Origin: Bipolaris cookei | Taxonomy: Eukaryota > Ascomycota > Dothideomycetes > Pleosporales > Pleosporaceae | DNA: 64,000 bases | Assembly (NCBI GenBank): GCA_002286855.1 | Contig: NRSV01000035.1 | Coordinates: 124,001-188,000 of the forward strand | Reading direction: 5' to 3' | In this document: positions 48,510 to 58,949 of the stretch, one piece after another | How positions within the stretch are numbered: position 1 is the stretch's first letter | Layout of the letters: each line of letters starts with the position of its first letter | Program-made: the position numbers and the translations under genes | Notes under the pieces: generated by a model | What the model saw: the letters and a program-made list of their open reading frames with translations, nothing else | The model's database searches: none | What the model was told of the DNA's origin: nothing

Positions 48510-49962
48510 AGTGGAGAGGGGAGTGTTTGGAGAGGTTTTGATAGATTGATTGTTAAGGAGAGGTGTCGATGAGATGCATACTATTAGAGGTTAGTAGTGG
48601 GAGAGAGAATGTTGCATGCCGTCCTGTGTACTAGAGTGGAAGTTGAGTGAAGTAAAGAATGGTAGATGATTGCATTTGAATATGAGAAAATTGTGTGTAC
48701 ATCCTTTGACCCTGGAAGCACACGCGTTATCTGTAAACAAAGGCATAAGTCATTTGCAGTGTATTAAACTTGGGGAGTCGTTCGGCATCATATACGTATT
48801 AATCTTTTGGCGGGATAGTTCAGCATGAAGCGTCAATTGAATAAAATTGAAGCACGTCGACATTACCCTTGTTGAGATACGATTACGCGACGAAATGAGC
48901 GAAAAGTAGTGACAATTATTGTGCTTTGAGAGTAATTTCTAAAATCAATTGCTGTATCCCAGGGTATAGAGCGTATTGTAGAGACTTGAGCAAAAGTAGA
49001 TATCTTCTGATCTCTAGAGTGCGTAATATGTCCTTGGGATCAACATGACTGGTTCGTGTGAATCATACGTTTACTACTAGAAACAATGAAATAATTGTTT
49101 TCGCGATTTGACTCGTGATATCTAGCGAATGTTCATAGAGCGCGTTGGTATTCTTCAGGTGTGCGTTTACTGGATTATCGAGTTATGAAGACAATGCTGG
49201 AAACGTAGACGTGCGCTGAGCATAGCCGCTGGCATTGCCGCTTCTTTCAAAGAATGAGGTAGACTAGTTTTTCCCATTCATATGTAATCCCACTGGAAGC
49301 TGAGAGTTGGCGGTCGATATGTGTCAATATCACGAGCGCATGTCGTATTCTGCATAAGACAGACCGCACTACGACATGCACGGAAGAATGGCGTGCATAG
49401 CGGGTGGTACCCCAGATTCTAAAATTATTGTCACGCCATCGCGAACTCAGCCGCTAGAACGCCCTAGTATTTTAACCTTTGCTGACGGTGGAGCGCAACC
49501 AGGGCTGAGTCGTGCCAATGCAAGCCAAGACCGTCAGCAAACCCTCAGCTCTCGCTCCATCACCGCCATCTGATCACGCCCTGCGACGGGCCTAACCACA
49601 TTCTCTTGCTGGAAAAATTCCGGCCCGTATGTCAGACACAGCAATTTCGTAACTGATGCAAGCCACGAGTAGATTGTTTGTAAGCTCCAATGTAACGCCC
49701 CACAAGTTGTAGCAAGACTGTGCCACAGACTTGACCGAGAGTAGAAAATACGTTGTTGAAGGAACATTTCATGATGGCTGGCACTGGGCTGAATGCAACA
49801 TCATGAGTATTTTGGTGATGACTTCTGAGGTGATGCCGAGCAAGGGCGGTGGCTGCGGCAGTACTACTCACCAAGCATGTCTGCGAATAGTTTCAGCCAG
49901 GCAGTGTTACAACCACGGCTCGGTTATGAGATGCACTCCATGAAAGGATCAATTGACCGTGA

Positions 49963-49969
49963 TATAAAT
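49963..49969 (+). promoter_or_regulatory. TATA-like box of the secreted protein gene
   Basis: TATAAAT sits about 150 bp before the start codon, followed by a CA-rich leader. Spacing to a transcript start near 50000 would be normal. Confidence 0.5.
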
Positions 49970-49996
49970 CATGCTCTCTTCGCGACCTAAAAGTCC

Positions 49997-50038
49997 ATCA
50001 TCAACAACAATCACAACAACAGCAACAGCAACAGCATC
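49997..50038 (+). repeat. CAA/CAG simple repeat in the 5' leader
   Basis: An imperfect CAA/CAG tract continues into a C/A-rich leader up to the ATG at 50120. Such leaders are common in strongly expressed fungal genes. Confidence 0.8.
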
Positions 50039-50119
50039 TTCCAACCAACACTTCTACAATCTCCTTCTACCACACTCTTCAACTTTCAAACAACCAAACC
50101 AACACCCCAAACCACAAAA

Positions 50120-50524
50120 ATGCAGTTCACCACCACCTTCGCCGCCGCCGCCGCCATTATGGCCTTCACTGCCTCCGCAGCATCCATCCCCCAGCCCATC
50201 CCCCAAATCACCCTCCGCATCTTCAACGACCAAACCGGTGTCAGTGCCGACACCACCATCCCCGCCGACGGCGCCCCCGTCACCATCCCCTCCCGCTTCA
50301 CTGGCAGCGCCCTCGACAGCGGCAACGGCAACATCCTGGGCACTTCGGCCCAACTCGTCCAGTTCGAGGACACGACAAAGTGCAAGCTTGCCAACCTCAA
50401 CATCCCCAGCTGGATCATTGAGCTCGATGGCCGTGCAAAGAACTTTGTTGATTTGGATGGAGATGTTACCAAGCCTGTTCCTACTTGGCTCAATGGATTC
50501 CAGTTTTCTTGCACCAGGGCTTAG
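50120..50524 (+). CDS. small secreted protein
   Basis: A single exon of 134 aa. The N-terminus MQFTTTFAAAAAIMAFTASAA is a clear signal peptide with probable cleavage after ASA (about residue 20). The mature part is about 114 residues, beta-rich by look (ITLRIFND, LVQFEDTTK, SWIIELDGRAKNF) with only two Cys (KCK and FSC), so at most one disulfide. I recognise no family. The first half is strongly biased to C-ending codons, and the gene has a TATA-like box and CA-rich leader, suggesting high expression. It stands alone in an AT-rich, gene-poor stretch. Candidate roles are cell-surface protein or effector; neither is shown. Confidence 0.85.
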   Translation: MQFTTTFAAAAAIMAFTASAASIPQPIPQITLRIFNDQTGVSADTTIPADGAPVTIPSRFTGSALDSGNGNILGTSAQLVQFEDTTKCKLANLNIPSWIIELDGRAKNFVDLDGDVTKPVPTWLNGFQFSCTRA

Positions 50525-51740
50525 ATTGTGAGCGGAATCTAGGGCATTAGACACACCAAGACCGAGAGAGAGAGAGTAGACGAGTACGTGGGGTTAAGGG
50601 TGTGTGGAGTTAATGGATGAGGGGATGACGCGCTTCTTAAAAATTGCTTTGCATTGCTTTTCTGGTTTTCTTCAATTCTCTGGCGGCACTACTAGGATGT
50701 AATTTGGAGATGTGGCTTGGAGAGTTTGCTTTTACAATAGTTTCGACACTCCTTACTCTAAACATAGATACTAGAATATAGAATACACGCGTTTCACTCG
50801 CATTGTTGATATTTCCTGCTATGAATTCTACAGTGCACCAAAACTGTAATCTTATACATACAACAAAAAGCAGACAGCTTTATTCACGTGACATAAATTC
50901 GAAATGCAAAAAAGATACAAAAACATACGTCAGCGGGGATTCACTAGTGGTCACCCACCTAACTACTAATCCGCCGGTAATCAGCTTAAATATGAAAGAT
51001 CGAACGGGTTTTCTTGCTCCCTGATTCCTATGAACGTATGTGAAGGAAAAAAAATCCGATAAAATATAGACCCAGCAAAAAAGAAAGAATATTGGCTCTA
51101 GCGAGACCTTGACAGTAAATGAAGACGAACCTTGTCAGCCCATCATTACCATAATGGTTCTCATACGCAGGGCAGCAGACTCAATGCTTTTACAGTGGAA
51201 TTTAAATATACTTACTAGTAAGAGATGGCCACTGTATTGTAATAGGGCTAACAACAGATTGTTGCGGGCAAGTGTGAATGTACTTTCCCTATTAGTACGG
51301 GGATATTATGCAATTACCGCGAGGATTTACTATTAAGATTTCTCGATCCAATTCTATGTCTTCCCACACGGATAATAAACATTGTCTACAAGCAAACCCC
51401 CCTTAAGGCACTTTAATGTACTTAAAACAGAGTGATCCGTCGATAATCGAGCAGCAATGACGTCATTGTCATACCTTTCCACTTATAACCTACACAAATA
51501 ATGAGTAATACTAGATGTGTACAGAGAAAGCAAAGGCGATACTCCAAAAAAAACATCTGACTCAAAGCACGACATCCCGCGGCCTCTTAGTCATGCGCCA
51601 TCCATCCCCAACACGGAAGGTACACAAATCAAAACATTTACTAGACCTTGATTTTTTCCATCCCTCAAGCAGATATCCTCCCAGGAATCCCAGTCAATTC
51701 TTCGCAATCAGTATCAGTTCAGTCGATTGCATTGCCAAGC
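50525..51740. other. AT-rich gene-poor region
   Basis: 1.2 kb, strongly AT-rich at about 50700-51500. Frames are short. A GAGA run near 50568 lies in the probable 3' end of the secreted protein gene. No gene is recognised before the acetyltransferase. Confidence 0.5.
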
Positions 51741-52805
51741 ATGCAAATCTGCGCCCACTCCGCCTCCTCGCCTACTCTCCAACGCGCTCTGAAATCCACC
51801 TTGCCTTACAGCATCAACCTGGTATATCGCACCCAACATCCCAACCGGACATCGCACGCGCACATACTCGCTACTTTCCCTGAATCAACGTCACCAGAAG
51901 CGATACCAGAATGCTGGGCAGCAGCGTACCTGGACCAGTCCATGCGACCAGAAACCGAGTTGTGGATCTTCAGCACCCTTGAGCTGCCTCATCATCAATC
52001 TTCAACCACTTCTTCAACAGGAGATGATAGTGGAAAGTACTGCCGCGAGTGCAAAAGAGCTGTATTGGCTTTAGTAGATTACATGTCTACATTGCCTACA
52101 CCTCCAATGCGTATCGACAATCTTCCCGCCATGGACCTTGCGAGGCAGCATGAACAGGAACATCCAGCCCCGCCACCTTCAGGCGCTTATGAATCTGCGC
52201 CAGGAACGTATATGCGCCATCTGCTTCTTCCCAAAGCCATCACCGTGGGAGCATGCCAGCGTGATGTGCTTCAAATTCTGCACGAAGCAGGCGTTGTACG
52301 TACGGAGCTTCCAGGTCCAGATGCTGAGCTCAACAAGTTTTTGTTCAAGCATTCCGATCTACCAGAAGCTCGAGAGCTGCCTACCGGGTTGCGGTGGGGT
52401 GAGATGCGCGAACAAGATATTGAAACTGTCCAAGCACGAACATCTATACCTCGTACACGTAGCACTTTGATGTCATTAAAGAGTGTGGGTGTTTTTGAAG
52501 AAAAGACGGACATGCCAGTGGCATGGACATTTCTTGGATTGGATGGTTCTCTGGTTACACTACATACAGAAGAGGCCTACAGAGGAAAAGGAATAGCCAA
52601 GGCTGTCGCAACAAAACTTTTCAAAGAGCACGCGGAAGGGTTAGCAGTTGACGACAATGGTGATTCCTGGTCACATGCAGATGTTTACACGGGGAATATA
52701 CAAAGCGAGAGTGTCTGCAGAAGCTTAGGGGGTAAGGCGCTCTGGAAGTGCTTTTGGTTGCGCATAGATCTTGAAAGGGCAGGAGACCTTGTTAGCATTG
52801 CATGA
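51741..52805 (+). CDS. GNAT-type N-acetyltransferase
   Basis: 354 aa from the first in-frame ATG. The frame is open upstream to about 51648 without an ATG, so a 5' exon could be missing. The C-terminal third is a GNAT fold: a substrate-side strand VAWTFLGLDGSLVTLHTEE, then the acetyl-CoA pyrophosphate loop YRGKGIAKAVATKL (R-G-x-G-I/A) and VYTGNIQSESVCRSLGGK. The N-terminal two-thirds resembles the FR47-like fungal acetyltransferases with a degenerate first domain. The substrate is unknown. Confidence 0.8.
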   Translation: MQICAHSASSPTLQRALKSTLPYSINLVYRTQHPNRTSHAHILATFPESTSPEAIPECWAAAYLDQSMRPETELWIFSTLELPHHQSSTTSSTGDDSGKYCRECKRAVLALVDYMSTLPTPPMRIDNLPAMDLARQHEQEHPAPPPSGAYESAPGTYMRHLLLPKAITVGACQRDVLQILHEAGVVRTELPGPDAELNKFLFKHSDLPEARELPTGLRWGEMREQDIETVQARTSIPRTRSTLMSLKSVGVFEEKTDMPVAWTFLGLDGSLVTLHTEEAYRGKGIAKAVATKLFKEHAEGLAVDDNGDSWSHADVYTGNIQSESVCRSLGGKALWKCFWLRIDLERAGDLVSIA

Positions 52806-53205
52806 TCTGCACTCGCTGATCAACACATAGACAAAATGCATTGTCAAGTGCACGACTGTAAATCTGTCTTCAAGTCAGCATTAATATCCGAAACATAAGC
52901 TGACAATAGAAAAGTAAAACGTATTGCTCATTAAAAAATTAGAGTGTTGTTGTTGTATTTTTGATCCTCACCGTAGGACCTCAGGGTTAAAAAGAAAATA
53001 ATCATAGCAGGGTGTATAAACGAGGTGTTCAGCTTACCTAACATTGGATTGGGCGCCGTTGCTTTGTGAGCATCACGGTCATTCTTTTCTGTTGCTGAGT
53101 TCATCTTATCGTATTGTCGTTGACTGTCTAAATCATCAAGACATGATCGGCAGGCCGTAACTATACCGAGATCTCTCAAGAAATGTCATCGCAAACCTAA
53201 CAGGC
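52806..53205. other. convergent 3' region
   Basis: 400 bp between the acetyltransferase and RPP0 stop codons. It is AT-rich and no gene is seen. Confidence 0.6.
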
Positions 53206-54258
53206 TTAGTCGAAAAGACCGAAGCCCATGTCCTCATCCTCAGACTCTTCCTTCTCTTCCTCCTTGGCCTCCTCCTTGGCGGCAGGAGCGCCAGAAGTAG
53301 GAGCAGCACCGCCGGCTGGGGCAGCGGAGGCGTACTTGTCGGGGTTGGCAATGCGGTCCTTGAGCTCAGAGATCTCGTCCCACTCGTAGTCGGTCTCGAT
53401 AGCAACGGCGAGCACCTTCTTGTAAGAGTTGACAACAGAGTGCATGACGGAAGGCAGGGTGGGGTAGTTAAGAGCTAGGGAGATGGTGGCAATGGTGGTG
53501 ATGGCGGTAGAGAAGGTCTTAAGGAGCTGCTCCTCGCTAATGTCTAAGACGGAGGCGTCGAAGGTCTGGCCGTTGTCGTAGATCTGGTAGATACCCATAC
53601 CGTAGGTGAAGGGCGAGATATTCAACAAGTTGAGCAGAGTAGCCTCGGAAGCTCCGACCTTGTTACCGGCCTCGATGAGCTTCAAGTCGGTGGTAATTTC
53701 AATGGTACCACGAGCAATCTTGGTGGGAACACCGAGAGCCTGGAAGAAAGAGGTCTTTCCGGGTTCCATACCACTGTCCGTTTGTCAATTGCGTATTCAC
53801 GGTGCATGAGGGATATCCTTACGTATTTCCGGCGGGAATGTACACATCGCCAGGGGCAACGGCACCGGCACGAGCGGGAGCAGCGACACGGTTGGAGAGG
53901 ATCTTGTCACGGATCTGCTTAAGGTCGCCGTTGGTGAAGACGAAACCAACATTGCCTATCCTAATGTTAGCGCCATGGCCTAGTATTGAGGTGTATGTAC
54001 ATGGGAAAACGCACCCTTGACGTGGGGAAGAAGGCGCTCGTACTCTGGGTAGTCGGCGATAAGACCCTTCAGAGCACGGCGGACCATGGTGTTCTTTCCC
54101 ATGAGGACGACACCCTCGCCGCGGAGCGACTGACGGATCTCGTGCATCTGCTGCGACGAGACATTGTCGACGGTGACGATGAAGATGCTCTTGTACTCCT
54201 TGAGAAGGACATCGAGCTTCTCGAAGTAAGCGGCCTTGGATTCTTTCTTGCCCCCCAT
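53206..54258 (-). CDS. RPP0: 60S acidic ribosomal protein P0
   Basis: Exons on the minus strand are 54258-54015, 53955-53823 and 53773-53206, giving 314 aa. P0 forms the base of the ribosomal stalk and holds the P1/P2 dimers that recruit elongation factors. The L10-type domain begins MGGKKESKAAYFEKLD and includes GKNTMVRRAL; PAGNTGMEPGKTSFFQALG lies across the second junction. The flexible Ala/Gly hinge ends in the shared stalk tail ESEDEDMGFGLFD, whose Ser is the CK2 site and which binds translation GTPases. Length and intron number are normal. It is head-to-head with TRM82. Confidence 0.98.
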
Positions 54259-54459
54259 TGTGTTCGGTGACGCAAAGGGATGTTTAAGGTCTTAATTTGG
54301 GTCGTGGGTGTTGTTGGAGAGAGAAAGTTCGTCCTGGGCGCAAAAATTGAGGTTGTCCGGCTGTGGGTGGCCCCTGCTCGCTAATGCGCTAGCGCGTTCA
54401 GAGACAGGCAGAGAAAAAGTATGAACACCCTTGACAGAGACAGCATTAGTCGCAACATC
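54259..54459. promoter_or_regulatory. 201-bp divergent promoter, RPP0 / TRM82
   Basis: Very short shared promoter. It contains a perfect 10-bp palindrome GCGCTAGCGC at 54386-54395 and a GA-rich tract nearer RPP0. An ATG at 54421, in frame with TRM82, could add 13 residues. Confidence 0.55.
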
Positions 54460-56140
54460 ATGGCTGCACCTTACCAATGTCTTGTTGCGCAGAGCTCCAA
54501 AAATGTAAGCGACTGGGTGCTCTTCGGTGCGAGTGGATCGAAGCTGGTGGTCCAGTCTAGCAACGGAGCGATATCAGTGTGGCCAGCACAGGAGGCGCAG
54601 ACCGAAGTGAGTGAGATAATGTGTGGTGTTCCATAGTAACCATTTTGTTGAATCGTAGTGTTCTGTTGGATAGTATTGCCTTGCATACGTCACTAACACG
54701 AGCAGGAGCAGCAGGACAGCGAATCTGAGGAACGCCCAGGCAAAAGGATCAAGTTGGAACAACCAAAAGAACAAAAGTCCAACTTTTCGGATCTGATACT
54801 ATCGCACAATGGAAAGTACTTAATTGGCGTTACTGGCGAAGACAAATGCATCCGAGTCTTTGAAATCGATGCCCAGGGTCGACTACAGCAATTAAGTGAT
54901 AGGTAAGAAAAACAGCCAATTGTCCAGTGCATGCGCTGATGCCGGCAAGATGCATGTCAAGAAGGCCTTCTTCAATCACCATCACGTCTGACGACACGAT
55001 AATCTTGTGTGCGGACAAGTTCGGAGACGTATATGCTCTGCCACTTCTTCCCTCACCAGAAGACAACCTGGCGCAGCAGTGTGATATTCCTGCAGCCGAA
55101 CCAGGGCAAAAGGACTGGATGCCCTCAGCTACGACTCTTACAGTCCACTCTGGCAGAAATCGCAAAACACTAGAAGAGCAGCTCAAGCAAAAGGCAAAGG
55201 GTCTCGCAAAGTCTAAAGAGCCCATGCGCTTCAAGCATGAACTCCTCCTCGGACACGTTTCTATGCTCACAGATGTCATTTATGCAAATGTGCATGGTCG
55301 GAGTTTCATTATAACAGCCGATCGTGACGAGCATATCCGAATTTCACGAGGTCAACCGCAAGCCCACATTATTGAGGGCTTCTGCTTCGGTCACGAGGCC
55401 TTTGTAAGCAGACTTTGTCTCACACCATCTGGTCTTCTTGTCTCTGGCGGCGGAGACGACGATTTGTTCGTGTGGGATTGGCAAACCTGCTCTTTGAAGG
55501 AGAAGCTCACCATCCGAGATCTTGCCTTTGGCCACCTCCAGGAACGGAATATGGTTCCGATGGACCTGGAGCGTACAAGCTACAAGGTTGCTGTCTCTGG
55601 TATATGGTCTTTGCCAAACCAGGGAAATGATGTGCGTATATTGTCCGTTTGACTTTCTTGAAATGCAACATCTGACTTTAGACAGGCCGAGCGTATCCTT
55701 GTAGCATGTGAAGGCGTCCCAGCATTATTCGGCTTAGCGGTAGGAGGGTCTGCGCCTGGATCCCGAATCTCATTGAATGGCAACGTGCTTGACGTTGCTT
55801 TGATTGTGGATCCGACAGGTTCCGTTCGGATTGTAGTCTCCATAGACAACGTCCACAAACCAGGCTCAACCACGGAGAAACGTGAGGATCAAGTAGGCGG
55901 CCTACTTGCATATATTTGTGAATCATTACTAACACAAAAAAGGTACCTAAATTGCAGTATTTCTCTCTTCAACCCGAGGGCCTATGGCAGGAAGATGCAG
56001 AACTTGCAAAGCTGTTGGAGAGTTTTGAGCGGAGTGGCAACACGGCGAATAGCAGTGCTCAGGTCGCGGACGACGATGCTGTTCGGAGCATACTATACAA
56101 CATCGAGAACCTCAGGAAGCGTCCAGGCGCGGAGGATTAG
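54460..56140 (+). CDS. TRM82: tRNA (guanine-N7) methyltransferase WD-repeat subunit
   Basis: Exons are 54460-54606, 54706-54902, 54950-55631, 55686-55892 and 55958-56140, giving 471 aa. Trm82 is the WD40 partner that stabilises Trm8 for m7G46 formation in tRNA. Typical pieces are GKRIKLEQ, LSHNGKYLIGVTGEDKCIRVFEID, SDRCMSRRPSSITITSDD, ILCADKFGDVYALPL, LLGHVSMLTDV, ITADRDEHIRIS and SGGGDDDLFVWDW. The acidic-basic insert GQKDWMPS to KGLAKSKEP is also seen in homologues. The intron before DRCM ends in AAG. The stop codon overlaps the stop of a small convergent gene. Confidence 0.93.
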
Positions 56141-56533
56141 CTAATGTAGTGCGAGAGAATTGTTCCGGAGATGATGATAAAGGCTGTCAGCACGGCCGTC
56201 ACACTAAGATAGAAAGTAGACCGTGATGAGCACGAAGTGTCATGGGCGGTGATTACCTCACGACTTGTGCGCCCCAAGCTGGAGAGCCTATCTGGGCAAA
56301 TAGCCCGATGGCTCCGACGAGTGCGTGAGTGCCGAAGCCTAGTAGAGAAGCACGGATACCCCGTCTTATGGCGTAAGGATTGTAGAAACCGAAAGTTGTG
56401 CGGCTGAGGGCTACGTGGGTCTAGTCGCCATCGGATTTCTAAGAATCCATCTAAGACACGGCAACGTGCGCATGCCGTCGACCCGCGGCAAGGACCATAC
56501 TTTTTTTCTTGCGTGGCAATAATCCTCTTTCAT
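56137..56533 (-). CDS. small two-helix membrane protein, unrecognised
   Basis: The model uses minus-strand exons 56533-56501, 56420-56257 and 56203-56137, giving 87 aa with all junctions in frame (donors GTATGG and GTAATC, acceptors TAG). The well-supported part reads RTTFGFYNPYAIRRGIRAS, then a hydrophobic Gly/Ala-rich segment (LLGFGTHALVGAIGLFAQIG), a short loop, and a second segment (VTAVLTAFIIISGTILSHYIS). This looks like a genuine small integral membrane protein, perhaps mitochondrial or ER. I do not recognise a family. Its stop (56137-56139) overlaps the TRM82 stop. The first exon is the least certain, because the second frame has no ATG of its own. Confidence 0.5.
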
Positions 56534-57100
56534 CTTCACTTGAATATAGTGCTTGTCTATTCTTTCCTTTTGACAGTCTTCACTCTGATAGCGCGCCCGA
56601 AACCTCGGCCGGTACAATCGAATACTGACTAAGCTCAGTTTTGCGCAAGATTGAATAATACAGACAACCCCACTACGCCTCGGCCCATCGCCATCGTCCA
56701 GAGCATTGCGGAGACTCCGAAGCCACCAAGCCAGCACTCACTAATTGCAACATCTTCTGAGCTAGTTCTAAGACCATCTTTCCAGTCCCTTCTCCCTCGT
56801 CTTATTGTTTTCATACAAGACACTCAGTACGCCACTACACACGGGTCGTCCAACCTCGACACCCCATCCCACCATCATCCCGCACACGACCCACATTCGC
56901 AACCAGATCTTGCACGCGACCTGCGGGTCTTCGCAAACGCCGCCAAAGTGTTCGCATCACTCTTTCGAAGGGCCACCTCGCCTCGATCTCTGTCCTTGTT
57001 CTCCGTGCCCGTCGCTGCCGCCACATCGCATAACCAACACGTATCACCTGTAGCAGGGCTCTCGACTGCTTCGAGTTTTTCAAAAGTACAAGCGCGTAAC
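56534..57100. promoter_or_regulatory. divergent promoter with long open frame upstream of TRR1
   Basis: Between the small membrane protein gene and TRR1. The TRR1 frame is open without stops from an ATG at 56651 to the annotated start; see the thioredoxin reductase entry. Confidence 0.5.
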
Positions 57101-58381
57101 ATGCATTCAAAACTAGTCAGTAAGTTATACCTAAATTTCTACGGCAGAAACGAGAACTAATAGTGTTGTAGTCATTGGGTGAGTTTGCGACTAGTTGCGG
57201 CAACTTTTTTTTGACGCCGATTTAACATTTGTAGCTCTGGGCCAGCAGGACACACCGCAGCTATCTATGCTGCACGAGCTGATCTGAACCGTATGTTATA
57301 TCCTTAAGCAATCTCATCCACTACTAACAATACGTAGCTGTAATGTACGAGGGCTTCATGGCTCTCGGCATCGCAGCAGGCGGTCAGTTGACCACCACGG
57401 ACGAAGTCGAGAACTTTCCTGGCTTCACAAAGATTGGCGGAGGAAAGCTCATGGTCAGTTGCTAGCCACAAAAAGTCTTGTGCGCCAAAAATTGCTTACA
57501 GCAAGCAGGAACAAATGCGTGAACAATCCGAAGCATGTGGCACCGAAATTATTTCTCAGACTGTTGCCAAAGTTGACTTGAAGGCGCGCCCTTTCAAGTA
57601 CTGGCTACACCCCATGGGTGACGATGTCGAAATTGAGGAGGAAGAACATACCGCCGATGCTCTGATCATCGCAACTGGCGCCAAGGCAAGGAGGTTAGAC
57701 CTCAAGGGCGAGGACAAGTACTGGGGCAACGGTGTCTCTGCATGCGCAGTTTGCGACGGATCATTGCCCATGTTCCGCAACCAGCCCCTCGTCGTCATTG
57801 GAGGCGGAGATTCAGCAGTAGAGGAGGCACTATACCTCACCAAGAAGGCGAAAAAGGTCACCGTCCTCGTCCGACGAGACAAGCTACGGGCTAGCCGAAC
57901 CAACGCCCGCCGTTTGACAACGCACCCGAAGATTGAGGTCATGTTCAACACCAGCGGTGTTGAGATCAAGGGCGAGGAGAAGAAGAATGGTCTCATGACA
58001 CACTTGGTGGTCAAGAACAATCAGACACAGGAAGAGCAGACGCTTGAAGCCAAGGGCTTGTTCTATGCTGTAGGACACGACCCAGCTACCGCGCTGTTCA
58101 AGGGACAGCTCGACATGGATGAAGATGGTTACCTGATCACTAAGCCTGGTGAGGGTCTTACCAGTGTGGAGGGTGTCTTTGCTGCCGGTGACGTTCAAGA
58201 CAAGCGGTACCGACAGGCCATTACCAGCGCAGGATCCGGCTGTATTGCTGCTCTCGAAGCCGAGAAGTGGCTTGCTGAGCGTGATGAGAGCGTCAGCAAC
58301 GAACTCGAGACCGAGAACCAAGCCGAAAAGTCGCAGACTAACGGCATCGTTCCCGAATACCGCTCCAACCCTCTTCTATAA
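57101..58381 (+). CDS. TRR1: thioredoxin reductase
   Basis: Exons are 57101-57119, 57172-57178 (7 nt), 57235-57290, 57338-57453 and 57509-58381, giving 356 aa. This low-molecular-weight NADPH:thioredoxin reductase has an FAD fold VIIGSGPAGHTAAIYAARADL, the redox pair CAVC (Cys145, Cys148), the NADPH fold VVIGGGDSAVEEA and the FAD site GVFAAGDVQDKRYRQA. The GSG loop is only correct if the 7-nt exon is included. The start MHSKLV is the usual cytosolic one. In-frame codons stay open 450 nt upstream (ATG 56651), and the last 60 of these residues are Arg/Ser/Ala-rich, like a mitochondrial leader. A C-terminal polar tail is longer than in yeast. Confidence 0.96.
57172..57178 (+). other. 7-nt microexon of TRR1
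   Basis: TCATTGG flanked by TAG and GTGAGT. It completes Val-Ile-Ile-Gly of the FAD-binding loop between introns of 52 and 56 nt. The flanking exons are out of frame without it. Confidence 0.85.
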
Positions 58382-58949
58382 ACGGCTTGTCCCAGCCAGG
58401 CTATTGTCGCGTACTTGTCTTGTCTTTAGAATGAGTTTTTTCTGGAACACCTCGGACAAGGACACAATTCCTTTCCTTTTTCAATGCATATCTGAATAAC
58501 ATGGAGAAAAAAACAACCCATGTCTTGTATAGATCTCGGCAATATGATAGAAGCCTTTTTTTGCGTCATGGCTTAGCTGGTTCGGGTATGGCATGTTATA
58601 TAGAATCTCGAGCCTTCGATTTAGGATCTTAGATAGGGAGAACTATCGACAATGAAGGAAATTTGAAGTTGTGTTTTGAATGGGTGTCATATTTGGTGCT
58701 ACACGAGGAATGCAAGTGCTTTTCGTATCAGGCTGTCTCCGAGATTCATGATTCGGCTCATCGTTGACTCAAGTCGTCACATGATTGAACAACGCATCAT
58801 GTGCACATGCGACGAGGTGCAAGCAGGTAAACTCGACAAACGCATCGACCGTATAGAAGATAACGTTGCATAGCTATTCCACATGTTTTGTGGCGAGACT
58901 GCTAACTGAGGAGGATGAGCAAGATAGATGGCGTCTAGTGTGTTGAACA
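58382..58949. other. convergent 3' region
   Basis: 570 bp downstream of TRR1 and of the minus-strand unknown gene. No gene is recognised. Confidence 0.55.

Larger units (their letters stand above)
48510..50119. other. gene-poor AT-rich region upstream of a secreted protein gene
   Basis: 1.6 kb. The part at 48560-49350 is clearly AT-rich with no sustained open frame. The rest is the promoter side of the small secreted protein. No transposon ends are recognised. Confidence 0.5.

Noticed and set aside
58560..58640. Possible tRNA-like segment (GGTTCGGG near 58579)
   Set aside because: No matching acceptor stem or A-box could be found around the B-box-like motif.
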